From Cellulomonas flavigena DSM 20109 (GTDB lineage Bacteria > Actinomycetota > Actinomycetes > Actinomycetales > Cellulomonadaceae), in the NCBI RefSeq assembly GCF_000092865.1, contig NC_014151.1:1426001-1490000 (forward strand): 64,000 nucleotides of DNA, in the 5' to 3' direction. Positions within the stretch are counted from its first letter, which is position 1, and every line of letters starts with the position of its first letter. The position numbers were made by a program, and so were the translations under genes. This document shows positions 9,140 to 17,361 of this stretch, one piece after another. The notes beneath the pieces were generated by a model. That model searched no databases, was not told the DNA's origin, and was given only the letters and a program-made list of their open reading frames with translations.

Positions 9140-9940
9140 TCAGCAGGCCAGGAAGCCGCCGTCGACGGCGACGACGTTGCCCGTGACGTACCGGGCCTCG
9201 TCGGAGAACAGCCACGCGACGGCGTCCGCCACCTCGCCCGTCGTGCCCGCGCGGCCCATGGGCAGCAGCGGCTCCCAGGCGTCGACGCCGTCGGGGTGCA
9301 GGCCGGGGCCGGCGAACATGCCGGTGTCGATGGGGCCGGGCGCGACGCCGTTGACCCGGATGCCCTGGTCGGCGAGCTCCACGGCTGCGCAGCGCGTCAG
9401 GGCGAGCGCGGCGGCCTTGGACGCCGCGTACGGGGCGAGGCCACGGAACACGGTGCGCACCGAGTGCACGGAGAGGTTGTTGACGATCGACCCGCCGCCC
9501 GTGCGCGACATGTGCCGGACCTCGGCCCGCATGCAGAGCCACAGTGCACGCGTGTTGACGGCGAACGCGCGGTCGAAGTCGGCGGTCGTCGCGTCGGCGA
9601 CCGTGCCGGGCCCCGTCACACCGGCGTTGTTGAAGGCGTGGTCGAGGCGGCCCCACATGTCCGCCGCCTCGTCGACCGCGGCCTCGAGCCCGGCGTCGTC
9701 GCACAGGTCGGCCGTGACGAGCGCCGCCTCCCCGCCGGAGGCGTGGATCCGCGAGACGACCGCGGCGCCGCGCTCGGGGTCCCTGCCGAGGACGACGACG
9801 CGCAGCCCGCGCCAGGCGAGCTCGAGCGCGGTCGCCGCGCCGATCCCGGACGTGGCCCCGGTGACGAGGGCCACGCGACGTGTGGCGTCGTCTCCGGTGG
9901 CGTGGGCGCGCGTCGGGACGGGCGCAGCGGTGCGGTCCAT
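9140..9940 (-). CDS. SDR family oxidoreductase
   Basis: 266-residue classical short-chain dehydrogenase/reductase. Visible motifs: TGATSGIG (NAD(P)-binding, about residues 31-38), NNAG, a GGSIVNNLS strand with the catalytic Ser region, and YAASK (catalytic Tyr/Lys), plus PGPIDTGM after it. Cytoplasmic, substrate unknown. ATG at 9940 preceded by AGGGGG is preferred over a longer in-frame start at 10069, whose N-terminus is Arg-rich and unconserved-looking. A -10 like TAGGGT (minus strand, 10030-10035) and a CebR-like palindrome lie in the leader, suggesting sugar-linked control. Confidence 0.88.
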   Translation of the reverse strand: MDRTAAPVPTRAHATGDDATRRVALVTGATSGIGAATALELAWRGLRVVVLGRDPERGAAVVSRIHASGGEAALVTADLCDDAGLEAAVDEAADMWGRLDHAFNNAGVTGPGTVADATTADFDRAFAVNTRALWLCMRAEVRHMSRTGGGSIVNNLSVHSVRTVFRGLAPYAASKAAALALTRCAAVELADQGIRVNGVAPGPIDTGMFAGPGLHPDGVDAWEPLLPMGRAGTTGEVADAVAWLFSDEARYVTGNVVAVDGGFLAC

Positions 9941-10006
9941 CGGTTGTTCCCCCTGGTGCCGTCGATCAGCGATGGCTCGCGGCCGGCGACGTCGGCAGCA
10001 CGCGGT

Positions 10007-10022
10007 GCGGGAGCGCTCCCGC
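10007..10022. promoter_or_regulatory. CebR-like perfect palindrome GCGGGAGCGCTCCCGC
   Basis: Perfect 16-bp inverted repeat GCGGGAGCGCTCCCGC. Its core GGGAGCGCTCCC is the core of the cellobiose-responsive CebR operator TGGGAGCGCTCCCA known from Streptomyces and Thermobifida. It starts about where transcription from the minus-strand TAGGGT box at 10030-10035 would begin, a good place for repression of the SDR gene. Confidence 0.55.
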
Positions 10023-10029
10023 GGCTGTG

Positions 10030-10035
10030 ACCCTA
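10030..10035 (-). promoter_or_regulatory. Putative -10 box of the SDR gene
   Basis: TAGGGT on the minus strand, about 90 bp before the SDR ATG; the leader between them includes the CebR-like palindrome and an AGGGGG ribosome site. Confidence 0.4.
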
Positions 10036-10178
10036 GGGGATCGGACACCGACGTCACAAGGCGTTCCATCCCGGTCGGAGCGGTTTGTCCGATCCGGCGG
10101 TCGGAGAGCGCGCTCCGGTGGGCCGACGGTCCGGGTGCGTGGAGTCCCGGGTCTCCGCCACGCCCGTACCCTGGTGGC

Positions 10179-11303
10179 GTGCGCTGCGGCTACTTCGACG
10201 CGGGCGTGTGCCGCTCGTGCACGCTCCTCGCCCAGCCGTACCCCGAGCAGCTCGCCGCGCAGGAGCGTCACGTGCGCGCGGTGCTCGGGGACCCGCCCGG
10301 CGTCACCTGGCTGCCCACCGTCACCAGCGCCGCGGCGGGCTTCCGCAACAAGGCCAAGATGGTCGTGGCGGGCACGGTCGAGGCTCCCACCCTCGGGATC
10401 CTCGACGGGCACGGGCACGGCGTCGACCTGCAGGGCTGCCCGCTCTACCCACCCGCCGTGAGCGCGGCGTTCAGCCCTCTCGCGGACTTCGTGACCCGGG
10501 CACGGCTGACGCCGTACGACGTCCCGACGCGCACCGGCGAGCTCAAGCACGTGCTCGTCACCGGATCACCGGACGGCGAGCTCATGGTGCGGTTCGTGCT
10601 GCGCAGCACCGAGGCGCTCGCGCGGATCCGCAAGCACCTGCCCAGGCTGCAGACCGACCTGCCGCACCTCGTCGTCGCGTCGGTCAACGTGCAGCCCGCG
10701 CACGCCGCCGTGCTCGAGGGGGAGCGCGAGATCCCGCTCACCGCGCGTGAGACGCTGCGCATGCACGTCAACGGGCTGGACCTGCACCTGCGCCCCCGCA
10801 GCTTCTTCCAGACCAACACCGAGGTCGCGGCCGCGCTGTACCGGCAGGCGCTCGCCTGGGCCGACGAGGCGGCCGTGACGTCCGCGTGGGACCTCTACTG
10901 CGGCGTGGGCGGGTTCGCGCTGCACCTCGCGCGCGCCGGGCGGCAGGTCGTCGGGGTGGAGGCGAGCGCCGAGGCGGTCGTGAGCGCGGAGCTCACCGCG
11001 CGCGACGCCGGCCTGCCCGGGACGCGGTTCGTCGCCGGCGACGCCACGGCGTTCGCCCTGGACGCGACCGACGTCCCGGACCTCGTCGTCGTCAACCCGC
11101 CGCGTCGCGGCCTGGGGGAGCCGCTGAGCCGGTGGCTGGAGGCCAGCGGCGTCCCGCGCGTGCTGTACTCGTCGTGCCACGCCGGCTCGCTCGCGCGCGA
11201 CCTGGCGCACATGCCGTCGCTGCGGCTGGTCCGCGCCCAGGTCCTCGACATGTTCCCCCACACGGCGCACCACGAGGTCCTCACGCTCCTCGAGCGCTCC
11301 TGA
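10179..11303 (+). CDS. rlmC: 23S rRNA (uracil-C5)-methyltransferase, RlmC type
   Basis: 374-residue SAM-dependent RNA methyltransferase of the TrmA/RlmC/RlmD family. Four cysteines fit the [4Fe-4S] cluster: C3, C11 and C14 in CGYFDAGVCRSC and C87 in LQGCPLY. The C-terminal Rossmann domain has DLYCGVGGFALHLA (SAM binding), VVVNPPRRG (motif IV) and SSCHAGSL with the catalytic Cys near residue 333. The short form without a TRAM domain and the CRYDAG-like N-terminus favour RlmC (23S U747) over RlmD. GTG 10179 is chosen because a TACCCT box ends 6 nt upstream, implying leaderless expression. Confidence 0.87.
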   Translation: MRCGYFDAGVCRSCTLLAQPYPEQLAAQERHVRAVLGDPPGVTWLPTVTSAAAGFRNKAKMVVAGTVEAPTLGILDGHGHGVDLQGCPLYPPAVSAAFSPLADFVTRARLTPYDVPTRTGELKHVLVTGSPDGELMVRFVLRSTEALARIRKHLPRLQTDLPHLVVASVNVQPAHAAVLEGEREIPLTARETLRMHVNGLDLHLRPRSFFQTNTEVAAALYRQALAWADEAAVTSAWDLYCGVGGFALHLARAGRQVVGVEASAEAVVSAELTARDAGLPGTRFVAGDATAFALDATDVPDLVVVNPPRRGLGEPLSRWLEASGVPRVLYSSCHAGSLARDLAHMPSLRLVRAQVLDMFPHTAHHEVLTLLERS

Positions 11304-11379
11304 CCCTCCTCGTCGAGCGCGGCACTCGTCCGTACCGCGTTCGGTGCGAGTACCGCCCTCGGCGTGGCGGGGGCGGCGC

Positions 11380-12447
11380 TCAGGCGAGCGCGTCGGCCAG
11401 GAGGCGGAGGGTGGCCTCGCGTGCCGGGGAGCGGTCGGCGGGCGTGCCGCGCACGGCGCCGGCGACCGGCTGGACCATGATCTCGTCCGTGCCGAGGCGT
11501 GCAGCGAGGTCGCGCACCTCGGCTGCGGCGTGCGCCGGGTCGCCGACGATCCACGACGCCGTCATGCCGGCCAGCAGCTCGCCGGCGGCGGCGGGCAGCG
11601 GGGACGCCTCGGCGTCCTCGACGAGCTCCTGCGGCTCGAGGGGAGTGCCCGAGCGCAGCCGCCACATCGTGCGCACCTGCGGCAGGACCAGGCGGCGCGC
11701 CTCCGCCTCGCTCCCCGCGACCGCGACGTTGGCCACCGCGATGGTGCGCGGCTCGGCCAGCGCCTCGGACGGCACGAAGGTGCGACGGTACAGCGCGACG
11801 GCCTCCGAGGTGCCCCGCCCGGCGAAGTGGTGCGCGAACACGTACGGCAGTCCCAGGCGCCCGGCGAGCTGCGCCGAGTACGTCGACGAGCCCAGCAGCC
11901 ACAGCTGCGGCGCGGAGACGGCCCGCGGGGTCGCGCGCAGCGCGAAGGTCGACGAGCCGACCCGCACGTCCACGCCGTCGCGCCCCACGAGCGCGGCGAG
12001 CGTCGCGACGTCGTCGTCGAAGGTGTCGACGGCGTCGCCCGTCGTGCCGCGGCGCAGCAGGTGGCTCGTCACGGGGTCGGACCCGGGCGCGCGGCCGATG
12101 CCGACGTCGACGCGGCCGGGGTACGCGGCCTCGAGGAGAGCGACCTGCTCGGCGATGACGAGCGGCGAGTGGTTCGGCAGCATCACGCCGCCGGACCCGA
12201 CGCGCACGCGCGACGTCGCCGCCGCGACGAGCGCCATGAGCAGCGGCGGGTTCGTGGCGGCGACCGCCGGCATGTTGTGGTGCTCGGCGAGCCAGTAGCG
12301 ACGCGCGCCGACCTCGTCGGCGACCCGCGCGAGCGCGAGCGTCGCGGCGACCGCGTCGGCGGTCGTCTGGTCGGAGCGGACGGGCACGAGGTCGAGGACG
12401 GAGATCGCGGTCACCCCACCCCGAACGGCCCGGACCCACTCACCCAT
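11380..12447 (-). CDS. LLM class flavin-dependent oxidoreductase
   Basis: About 355-residue bacterial-luciferase-like monooxygenase (F420 or FMN). Typical blocks: SVLDLVPV near the N-terminus, ADEVGARRYWLAEHHNMP, VGSGGVMLPNHSPL and VDVGIGRAPGSDP. These match the subgroup often annotated as MsnO8-type LLM oxidoreductases. Cytoplasmic, substrate unknown. Start: ATG 12447 next to a G-run; a GTG at 12414 (VTAISVLDL) fits the usual family N-terminus equally well. The upstream region carries the 15-bp repeat cluster shared with the divergent hydrolase gene. Confidence 0.85.
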   Translation of the reverse strand: MGEWVRAVRGGVTAISVLDLVPVRSDQTTADAVAATLALARVADEVGARRYWLAEHHNMPAVAATNPPLLMALVAAATSRVRVGSGGVMLPNHSPLVIAEQVALLEAAYPGRVDVGIGRAPGSDPVTSHLLRRGTTGDAVDTFDDDVATLAALVGRDGVDVRVGSSTFALRATPRAVSAPQLWLLGSSTYSAQLAGRLGLPYVFAHHFAGRGTSEAVALYRRTFVPSEALAEPRTIAVANVAVAGSEAEARRLVLPQVRTMWRLRSGTPLEPQELVEDAEASPLPAAAGELLAGMTASWIVGDPAHAAAEVRDLAARLGTDEIMVQPVAGAVRGTPADRSPAREATLRLLADALA

Positions 12448-12465
12448 TCCCCCCCGCCCCCCGGC

Positions 12466-12541
12466 CGCCGAGTGCGGGGGAAGTTCGCCGAGTGCGGGGG
12501 CGACGACCCCCGGACTCGCGTGGTTTCCCCCGCACTCGGCG
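12466..12541. repeat. Cluster of CGCCGAGTGCGGGGG repeats forming a hairpin
   Basis: Two direct copies of CGCCGAGTGCGGGGG (12466-12480 and 12486-12500) and one inverted copy (12527-12541). The second and third copies can pair over about 16 bp around a 26-nt loop. The cluster lies exactly between two divergent genes. A fourth copy stands alone at 45770-45784, so this is a dispersed short element rather than a simple terminator. Confidence 0.7.
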
Positions 12542-12552
12542 AGGATGGGTGG

Positions 12553-13320
12553 ATGGGTGACGAGGGTGGGCCGGCCGGTGCGGGCGGGGGCGCGCGGCTG
12601 CGGGTGCCGGCGCCCGGGCGGCTCGTCGGGCCGCTGTGGGTGGTGACGCGCGGGTCCGGACCACCGCTGGTGCTGCTGCACGGCAACGGCGAGGACCACC
12701 ACGTGTTCGACCGGATGGTGCCCACGCTCGGTGCGGGGCGCACGCTCGTCGGCGTGGACTCCCGCGGGCACGGCCGCAGCCCGCGCGGTGACGGCCCGCT
12801 GCGGATCGCGACGATGGCCGACGACGTCGCGCTGGTGCTCGAGCGGCTCGGTCTGGTGGGCGTCGACGTCCTCGGGTTCTCCGACGGCGGCAACGTCGCG
12901 CTGGAGCTCGCGGTGCGCCACCCCGCAGCGGTCGGCCGGCTCGTCGTCGTCGGCGCGAACCTCGACCCGTCGGGGCTCACGGCGCCCACGTCGGCCGCAG
13001 TGCGCCGCGAGCACGCCGTCGTCGCCGCGCTCGCACGCGTCGTCCCGGCGCTGCGGGTGCGGGCGGAGCGGCTCTCGCTCATGACGCGGGACCCGTGCCT
13101 GACCAGGGACGACGTCGCCCGGATCGCGGTGTCCTCGCTCGTCGTGGTGGGGGAGCGGGACGTCGTGCGGCCCGAGCACACGCGCGCCCTCGTCGACGCC
13201 GTCCCGCACGCGCGGCTCGTCGTCGTGGCGGGCGCGGGGCACATGCTGCCGCGTGACGCGCCCTACCGGCTGGGCGCCGTGGTCGCATCGTTCCTCGCGG
13301 CGGGTGACGCGGAGGGCTGA
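12553..13320 (+). CDS. Alpha/beta hydrolase
   Basis: 255-residue alpha/beta-hydrolase fold enzyme. LLHGNG gives the oxyanion-hole strand, GFSDGG the nucleophile elbow with Ser, VVVGERD the likely catalytic Asp strand and GAGHML the catalytic His. No signal peptide or lid of note. Substrate cannot be predicted. ATG 12553 is in frame; ATG 12545 just upstream is not. Divergent from the LLM oxidoreductase across the hairpin-forming repeats. Confidence 0.85.
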   Translation: MGDEGGPAGAGGGARLRVPAPGRLVGPLWVVTRGSGPPLVLLHGNGEDHHVFDRMVPTLGAGRTLVGVDSRGHGRSPRGDGPLRIATMADDVALVLERLGLVGVDVLGFSDGGNVALELAVRHPAAVGRLVVVGANLDPSGLTAPTSAAVRREHAVVAALARVVPALRVRAERLSLMTRDPCLTRDDVARIAVSSLVVVGERDVVRPEHTRALVDAVPHARLVVVAGAGHMLPRDAPYRLGAVVASFLAAGDAEG

Positions 13321-13417
13321 CGCCGCGTTGGGCCGTCCGGGCGACACCGGAAAGATCCCCCACGACAACCGGCTAAAACGGACACAGCGGACTCCCAGGG
13401 ACGCTACTCTGCCCGCC

Positions 13418-13852
13418 ATGTCCAACCTTCTCGCGGTCCCGATCACCGACGCCGAGGCCGCCGCGGCGGCGGGCGCCCTCGCCAGCTTCGGTCTCATCGC
13501 CGGCATCGTCGGCTACGTCATCGGTGCCCTCGGCCTCATGGGCGTCTTCACCAAGGCCGGCAAGCCCGGCTGGGCGGCGTTCGTGCCGATCTACAACCTC
13601 ATCGTCCTGCTCGAGGTCGTCGGCCGCCCGCTGTGGTGGTTCATCCTGTTCCTGATCCCCGGCGTCAACGTCGTCGCCATGATCATCGTCATGAACGACC
13701 TGTCGAAGTCGTTCGGTCACGAGATCGGCTTCACCATCGGCCTGATCCTGCTGACCGTCGTCTTCACCTGGATCCTGTGGCTCGGGTCCAGCACCTACCG
13801 CGGCCCCGCCGCGGCCGCCCAGGCGGCGCCGGGCAACGCGTACGCCGCCTGA
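13418..13852 (+). CDS. DUF5684 family small membrane protein
   Basis: 144-residue integral membrane protein of unknown function with four hydrophobic helices (about 20-43, 58-75, 78-98 and 106-125). The stretch KAGKPGWAAFVPIYN followed by a LLEVVGRPLWWF block is the DUF5684 signature, also seen beside signal peptidases. Ala-rich cytoplasmic tail. ATG 13418 is 7 nt downstream of a TACTCT -10 box without a ribosome site. A hairpin terminator follows. Confidence 0.8.
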   Translation: MSNLLAVPITDAEAAAAAGALASFGLIAGIVGYVIGALGLMGVFTKAGKPGWAAFVPIYNLIVLLEVVGRPLWWFILFLIPGVNVVAMIIVMNDLSKSFGHEIGFTIGLILLTVVFTWILWLGSSTYRGPAAAAQAAPGNAYAA

Positions 13853-13876
13853 CGCAGCACCCCCCGTCCACCTCCC

Positions 13877-13904
13877 GGCCCGGTCGCCCTCTGGCGGCCG
13901 GGCC
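13877..13904. terminator. Bidirectional hairpin terminator
   Basis: GGCCCGGTCGCC, loop CTCT, GGCGGCCGGGCC: a 12-bp stem with one mismatch, between the convergent DUF5684 and NYN genes. Confidence 0.65.
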
Positions 13905-13925
13905 GGCCCGCGTCGGGGACCGCCG

Positions 13926-15350
13926 TCAGCCGGTGACCAGGCCGCCGCCGACCCACGCGCGGATCGCTGCGGCGTCGCCGTTCGTCAGCTCCATGCGTGC
14001 ACCGCGGCACAGGCCGATGACGTTGTCCGCCCAGGCGCGTGCCACCTGCTCGGGCGTCGGCGACGCGTCGAGCGACAGGCCCGCGTACAGCACGCCCGAG
14101 ATGACGAAGTTCACGGTCGAGCGGCCGACCTTGGTGCCGGACTGCTGGCACGCCTCGTGCACCCGGCGCGACGTCGCGACGCGGTCGAACGGGTGCGCGG
14201 CCACGTCCGACGCGAGCGTCTGCAGGAGCACCCGGTACTGCGCCTGGCTCAGCCCGGGCGTGTCCGTCACCGCGATCACCTGGCGCTGCAGCTCGTTGGG
14301 GGCGGTGTCCGCGACGGCACCCGGCAGGTCGGCCTCGCCGAAGCGCTGCGGGTCCCACACGTGGCCCGGCGGGCGGGTCGAGACGTCGAGGTCCGGCAGC
14401 GCACGCGAGAGCCACGCCGTGAAGCCCCCGGCACCGGCCCACTGCGAGGCTGCGAGCGACGGGTCCGCGGTCTGCGCGACCTGCGCGGCCGCACCCAGGG
14501 GCAGGGGTGCGTCGGCGGTGCGCACGGCACGCCGGACCGCGCGGCGGGCGCGCGCCTCGGCCTCGTCGACGACGCGCTCGGCGACCCGTGCGCGCGTGGT
14601 CGCGCGTACCGGCGGCGCCTCGGACGGCCCGGCGTCGGCGGCCTCCTCCGGTGCCGGGGCGGGCGCCGCCGGGACGTCGCGCGTGGTCGCCGCGCGGGTC
14701 GCACGTCGCGCCCCCCGGCCCGCCGGCGGGGCCTGCTCGACGACGGGTGCGGGCGTCGGCGCGACGGCGGGCTCGGCGGCCGCCTCGGGCACGCTCTCGG
14801 CGTCGAAGGTCGCAGCGGTCTGGGTGACCAGGTCCGCGAGCGCGTCGGCACCGATCACGGTGTCCGCGACCGACCGGTACGCGGAGGCTGCGGGCGACGC
14901 CGTGATGATGGTGACGCGACGGTCGTCGGCGCGGCAGCGCTGCGCGAGCGGCGTGAAGTCCGCGTCGGCCGAGACGATGACGAACTCGTCGTACCGCGTG
15001 GGCGCGGCGAGCGCGTCGACCGCGTCGAGGACGAGGTTGATGTCGGCGCTGGACTTGCCCTGCTGCGTGAGCGACGGGCAGTCGACGACCTGGAACCCGG
15101 CGCGCGTGAAGTTGGGACGGAACCGCGAGTAGACCGACGGGTTGAGGTAGCACGCCCGGACGAGGAAGCGGCGCGTGAGGTCCCCGTCGACGTCGGAGCC
15201 CTGGCCGAGCTCGGACAGCCAGTGACCAGGGTCCGTCGCGAACGCCTCGGCGGCCCGCGGGTCGAGCCGGGCGAGGCCGATGTAGACGTTGTCGAAGTCG
15301 ACGAACAGCGCGGAGCGCAGCTTGCGGGTGGGCTCGGGGGTGAGGGTCAC
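13926..15350 (-). CDS. NYN domain-containing protein (putative RNase)
   Basis: 474-residue protein. Residues of about 15-165 are an NYN (PIN-like) nuclease domain: ALFVDFDNVYIGL carries the first acidic pair and VIVSADADFTPL the later Asp positions expected to bind metal. The middle (about 200-290) is Ala/Pro/Arg-rich and probably disordered. The C-terminal 180 residues form a helical domain that could be an OST-HTH-like or winged-helix RNA-binding module, but this is not certain. GTG 15350 is chosen over an upstream start because GGATGGAG precedes it and the domain begins soon after. Confidence 0.82.
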   Translation of the reverse strand: MTLTPEPTRKLRSALFVDFDNVYIGLARLDPRAAEAFATDPGHWLSELGQGSDVDGDLTRRFLVRACYLNPSVYSRFRPNFTRAGFQVVDCPSLTQQGKSSADINLVLDAVDALAAPTRYDEFVIVSADADFTPLAQRCRADDRRVTIITASPAASAYRSVADTVIGADALADLVTQTAATFDAESVPEAAAEPAVAPTPAPVVEQAPPAGRGARRATRAATTRDVPAAPAPAPEEAADAGPSEAPPVRATTRARVAERVVDEAEARARRAVRRAVRTADAPLPLGAAAQVAQTADPSLAASQWAGAGGFTAWLSRALPDLDVSTRPPGHVWDPQRFGEADLPGAVADTAPNELQRQVIAVTDTPGLSQAQYRVLLQTLASDVAAHPFDRVATSRRVHEACQQSGTKVGRSTVNFVISGVLYAGLSLDASPTPEQVARAWADNVIGLCRGARMELTNGDAAAIRAWVGGGLVTG

Positions 15351-15387
15351 GGCTCCATCCTGCCGTGCCGGGCCGCCGGTGCGTGGG

Positions 15388-15393
15388 TAGCGT
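15388..15393 (+). promoter_or_regulatory. Putative -10 box of the threonine/serine exporter gene
   Basis: TAGCGT, the same hexamer used ahead of other genes in the window, 107 bp before the annotated GTG at 15495. An ATG at 15409 and a GGAGGG-GTG at 15445 that follow it are out of frame with the main coding region. Confidence 0.35.
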
Positions 15394-15494
15394 GCCTCAC
15401 GGGCTGTGATGAGCGGACGACGGCGGAGGACGGAGGGCGGCACGGTGCGCGCAGGGGACGACGTGGGCGGGCGGCGCCCCCGGGGTTCCCGACG

Positions 15495-17357
15495 GTGACG
15501 GGTGCCGCGGTGACGCTGCCGTGGGCCGTCGAGGACGTCGAACCGGCCGAGGCGCTCGAGGCCGCGACCCCCTCACCGTCCCCCTCGTCCTCGCCCGAGG
15601 CCACCCCGACGTCCGGCGCGACCGAGGCGCCGTCGCCGGACGCGACCCCCGTGCCGACACCGGAGGCCGACCCGCTCACCCCGGCGCCCGCGCCCCAGGT
15701 GACGGCCGAGGTCACGCCCGGGCCCACCCCGGGCGAGGTGCAGCCGACGCCCCTCCCGGAGCCGACGCCGACGGCCACCACCGGTGCGCTCGTGCCCACG
15801 TGGCCGTCGCGACCGGCCGTGGTGGAGTCGACGGTGCCGTGGGGGATGGTCGTGGCGGCGGCGCTCGTGCTCGTGCTCGCCGCCGTGGGGCTGGCCTGGT
15901 GGTGGCGTCGGAACGGTGCCGCGTCGGACGGCGGGCAGCCCGAGCGCGCCGCCGGGGCGCCGCCGGCCCCCCGGCCGGGAGGTGACGACGCGCCGACGCT
16001 GACGCTGCCGGTGACCGGCGGCACGGTCGCGACGGACGGGGGGCCGTCCGGCGAGGCGGGCGCCGCGCCCGGCACACCACAGGACGAGGGGTCGCCGGCC
16101 GAGGCCCTCAGTGCCCGGGCGGACGTCACCGTGCGGTTCCTCGTGCGCCTCGGCGAGGCGATGATCGACACCGGGTCGCCGATCGTGCAGGTCAACTCGA
16201 CGCTGCAGCGTGTCGCGGCGGTCAACGGGCTGCCCGAGGCCGCGGTCGTGACGTTCCCGACAGCGCTGGTGGTCTCGGTGCCGCAGCACGACACCGTGCA
16301 GACGGCCGTGAGCACGGCCGGGTCGCGCGTGCTGCGCCTCGACCAGGTCGCCGACGTGCTCGACCTCGCGCACGCGGCGTCGCGCGGTGACGTGCGCCCG
16401 CGCGAGGGCCTGGAGACGCTCACGGCGATCGTGCTGTCCTCGCCGTCGTCGTCGACGGTCCGGCGGGCTGCGGGGTACGTGGGCGTCGCCGCGGGCTTGT
16501 CGCTCGTGCTCGGCGGAGGCTGGCTCGACGTGCCGGTGGCCGCGGTGCTGGGCGGGCTCGTCGCCGCCGTGACGACGCTGACGCGCCGTGTCCCGTCGGT
16601 GTACCAGGGGCTGCTCGTCGCGCTGTGCGCGTTCGTCGTCGCGGTGCCGGTGCTGCTGCTCGTGCGCACGGGCTGGCAGGTGGGGCTCCTGGCGCCGCTC
16701 GTGGCACCGCTCGTGACGTTCCTGCCCGGTGCGCTGCTCACGACGGGCGTCATCGACCTCGCCACGCGCCAGATGATCGCCGGCTCCGCGCGCCTGGCCG
16801 CGGGCGTCATGCAGCTCGTACTGCTCGCGCTCGGCATCACCGCCGCCGCCGGTCTCGTGGGGGTCCCGGCCGCGCAGGTGGGCCAGGTCGACACCGGTCA
16901 GCCGCTCGGCTGGGCGGGACCGTGGGTCGGGGTGCTCGTCTACGCGGTGGGCGTCGTGCTCCACAACGACGCCCACCGCGGCGCGCTGCCGTGGATCACG
17001 CTCGTGCTGCTCGTCGCGTACGCGGGCCAGGTCGTCGGCGGCGTGCTCCTCGGGGCGGTGGTGTCGTCGTTCGTCGGTGCGCTGGCGATGACGCCGGTGG
17101 CGATGCTCGCAGCGGCCCGGCGCGGTGGCCCGCCGTTCCTCGTGACGTTCCTGCCGGGGTTCTGGGTCCTGGTCCCCGGTGCGCTGGGGCTGGTCGGCGT
17201 GACGTCGGCGCTGGGGCGATCGACGGACCAGGCGATCGCGACGATCGTCACGACGGGCGTGTCGATGGTCGCGATCAGCCTCGGCGTGCTCGCAGGGCTC
17301 GCGCTCGGCCGGGGCGTCCAGCGCCGGCTGGCACCGGACGCCCCGCGCATCCTCTAG
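15495..17357 (+). CDS. Threonine/serine exporter family protein (ThrE-like)
   Basis: 620-residue membrane exporter of the ThrE family, amino-acid efflux in Corynebacterium. The first 115 residues are Pro/Thr/Glu-rich, then a membrane helix with a WWWRR stop-transfer, a second disordered stretch, the conserved cytoplasmic domain (RFLVRLGEAMIDTGSPI onward, about 210) and about ten helices covering both ThrE halves. Start is uncertain: GTG 15495 is the only good start in frame, but the promoter-like TAGCGT and a GGAGGG-preceded GTG at 15445 belong to another frame that stops at 15498. One extra C in the C5 run at about 15476-15480 would join them, so a frameshift or sequencing error is possible. 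Confidence 0.8.
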   Translation: MTGAAVTLPWAVEDVEPAEALEAATPSPSPSSSPEATPTSGATEAPSPDATPVPTPEADPLTPAPAPQVTAEVTPGPTPGEVQPTPLPEPTPTATTGALVPTWPSRPAVVESTVPWGMVVAAALVLVLAAVGLAWWWRRNGAASDGGQPERAAGAPPAPRPGGDDAPTLTLPVTGGTVATDGGPSGEAGAAPGTPQDEGSPAEALSARADVTVRFLVRLGEAMIDTGSPIVQVNSTLQRVAAVNGLPEAAVVTFPTALVVSVPQHDTVQTAVSTAGSRVLRLDQVADVLDLAHAASRGDVRPREGLETLTAIVLSSPSSSTVRRAAGYVGVAAGLSLVLGGGWLDVPVAAVLGGLVAAVTTLTRRVPSVYQGLLVALCAFVVAVPVLLLVRTGWQVGLLAPLVAPLVTFLPGALLTTGVIDLATRQMIAGSARLAAGVMQLVLLALGITAAAGLVGVPAAQVGQVDTGQPLGWAGPWVGVLVYAVGVVLHNDAHRGALPWITLVLLVAYAGQVVGGVLLGAVVSSFVGALAMTPVAMLAAARRGGPPFLVTFLPGFWVLVPGALGLVGVTSALGRSTDQAIATIVTTGVSMVAISLGVLAGLALGRGVQRRLAPDAPRIL

Positions 17358-17361
17358 TCCC

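Noticed and set aside
12466..12541. CRISPR-like array
   Set aside because: Only two direct copies with a 5-bp gap plus one inverted copy; no spacers and no cas genes.
14157..15494. Upstream extension of the ThrE reading frame
   Set aside because: It lies antisense to the NYN gene and is Arg-rich; the exporter frame begins near 15495.
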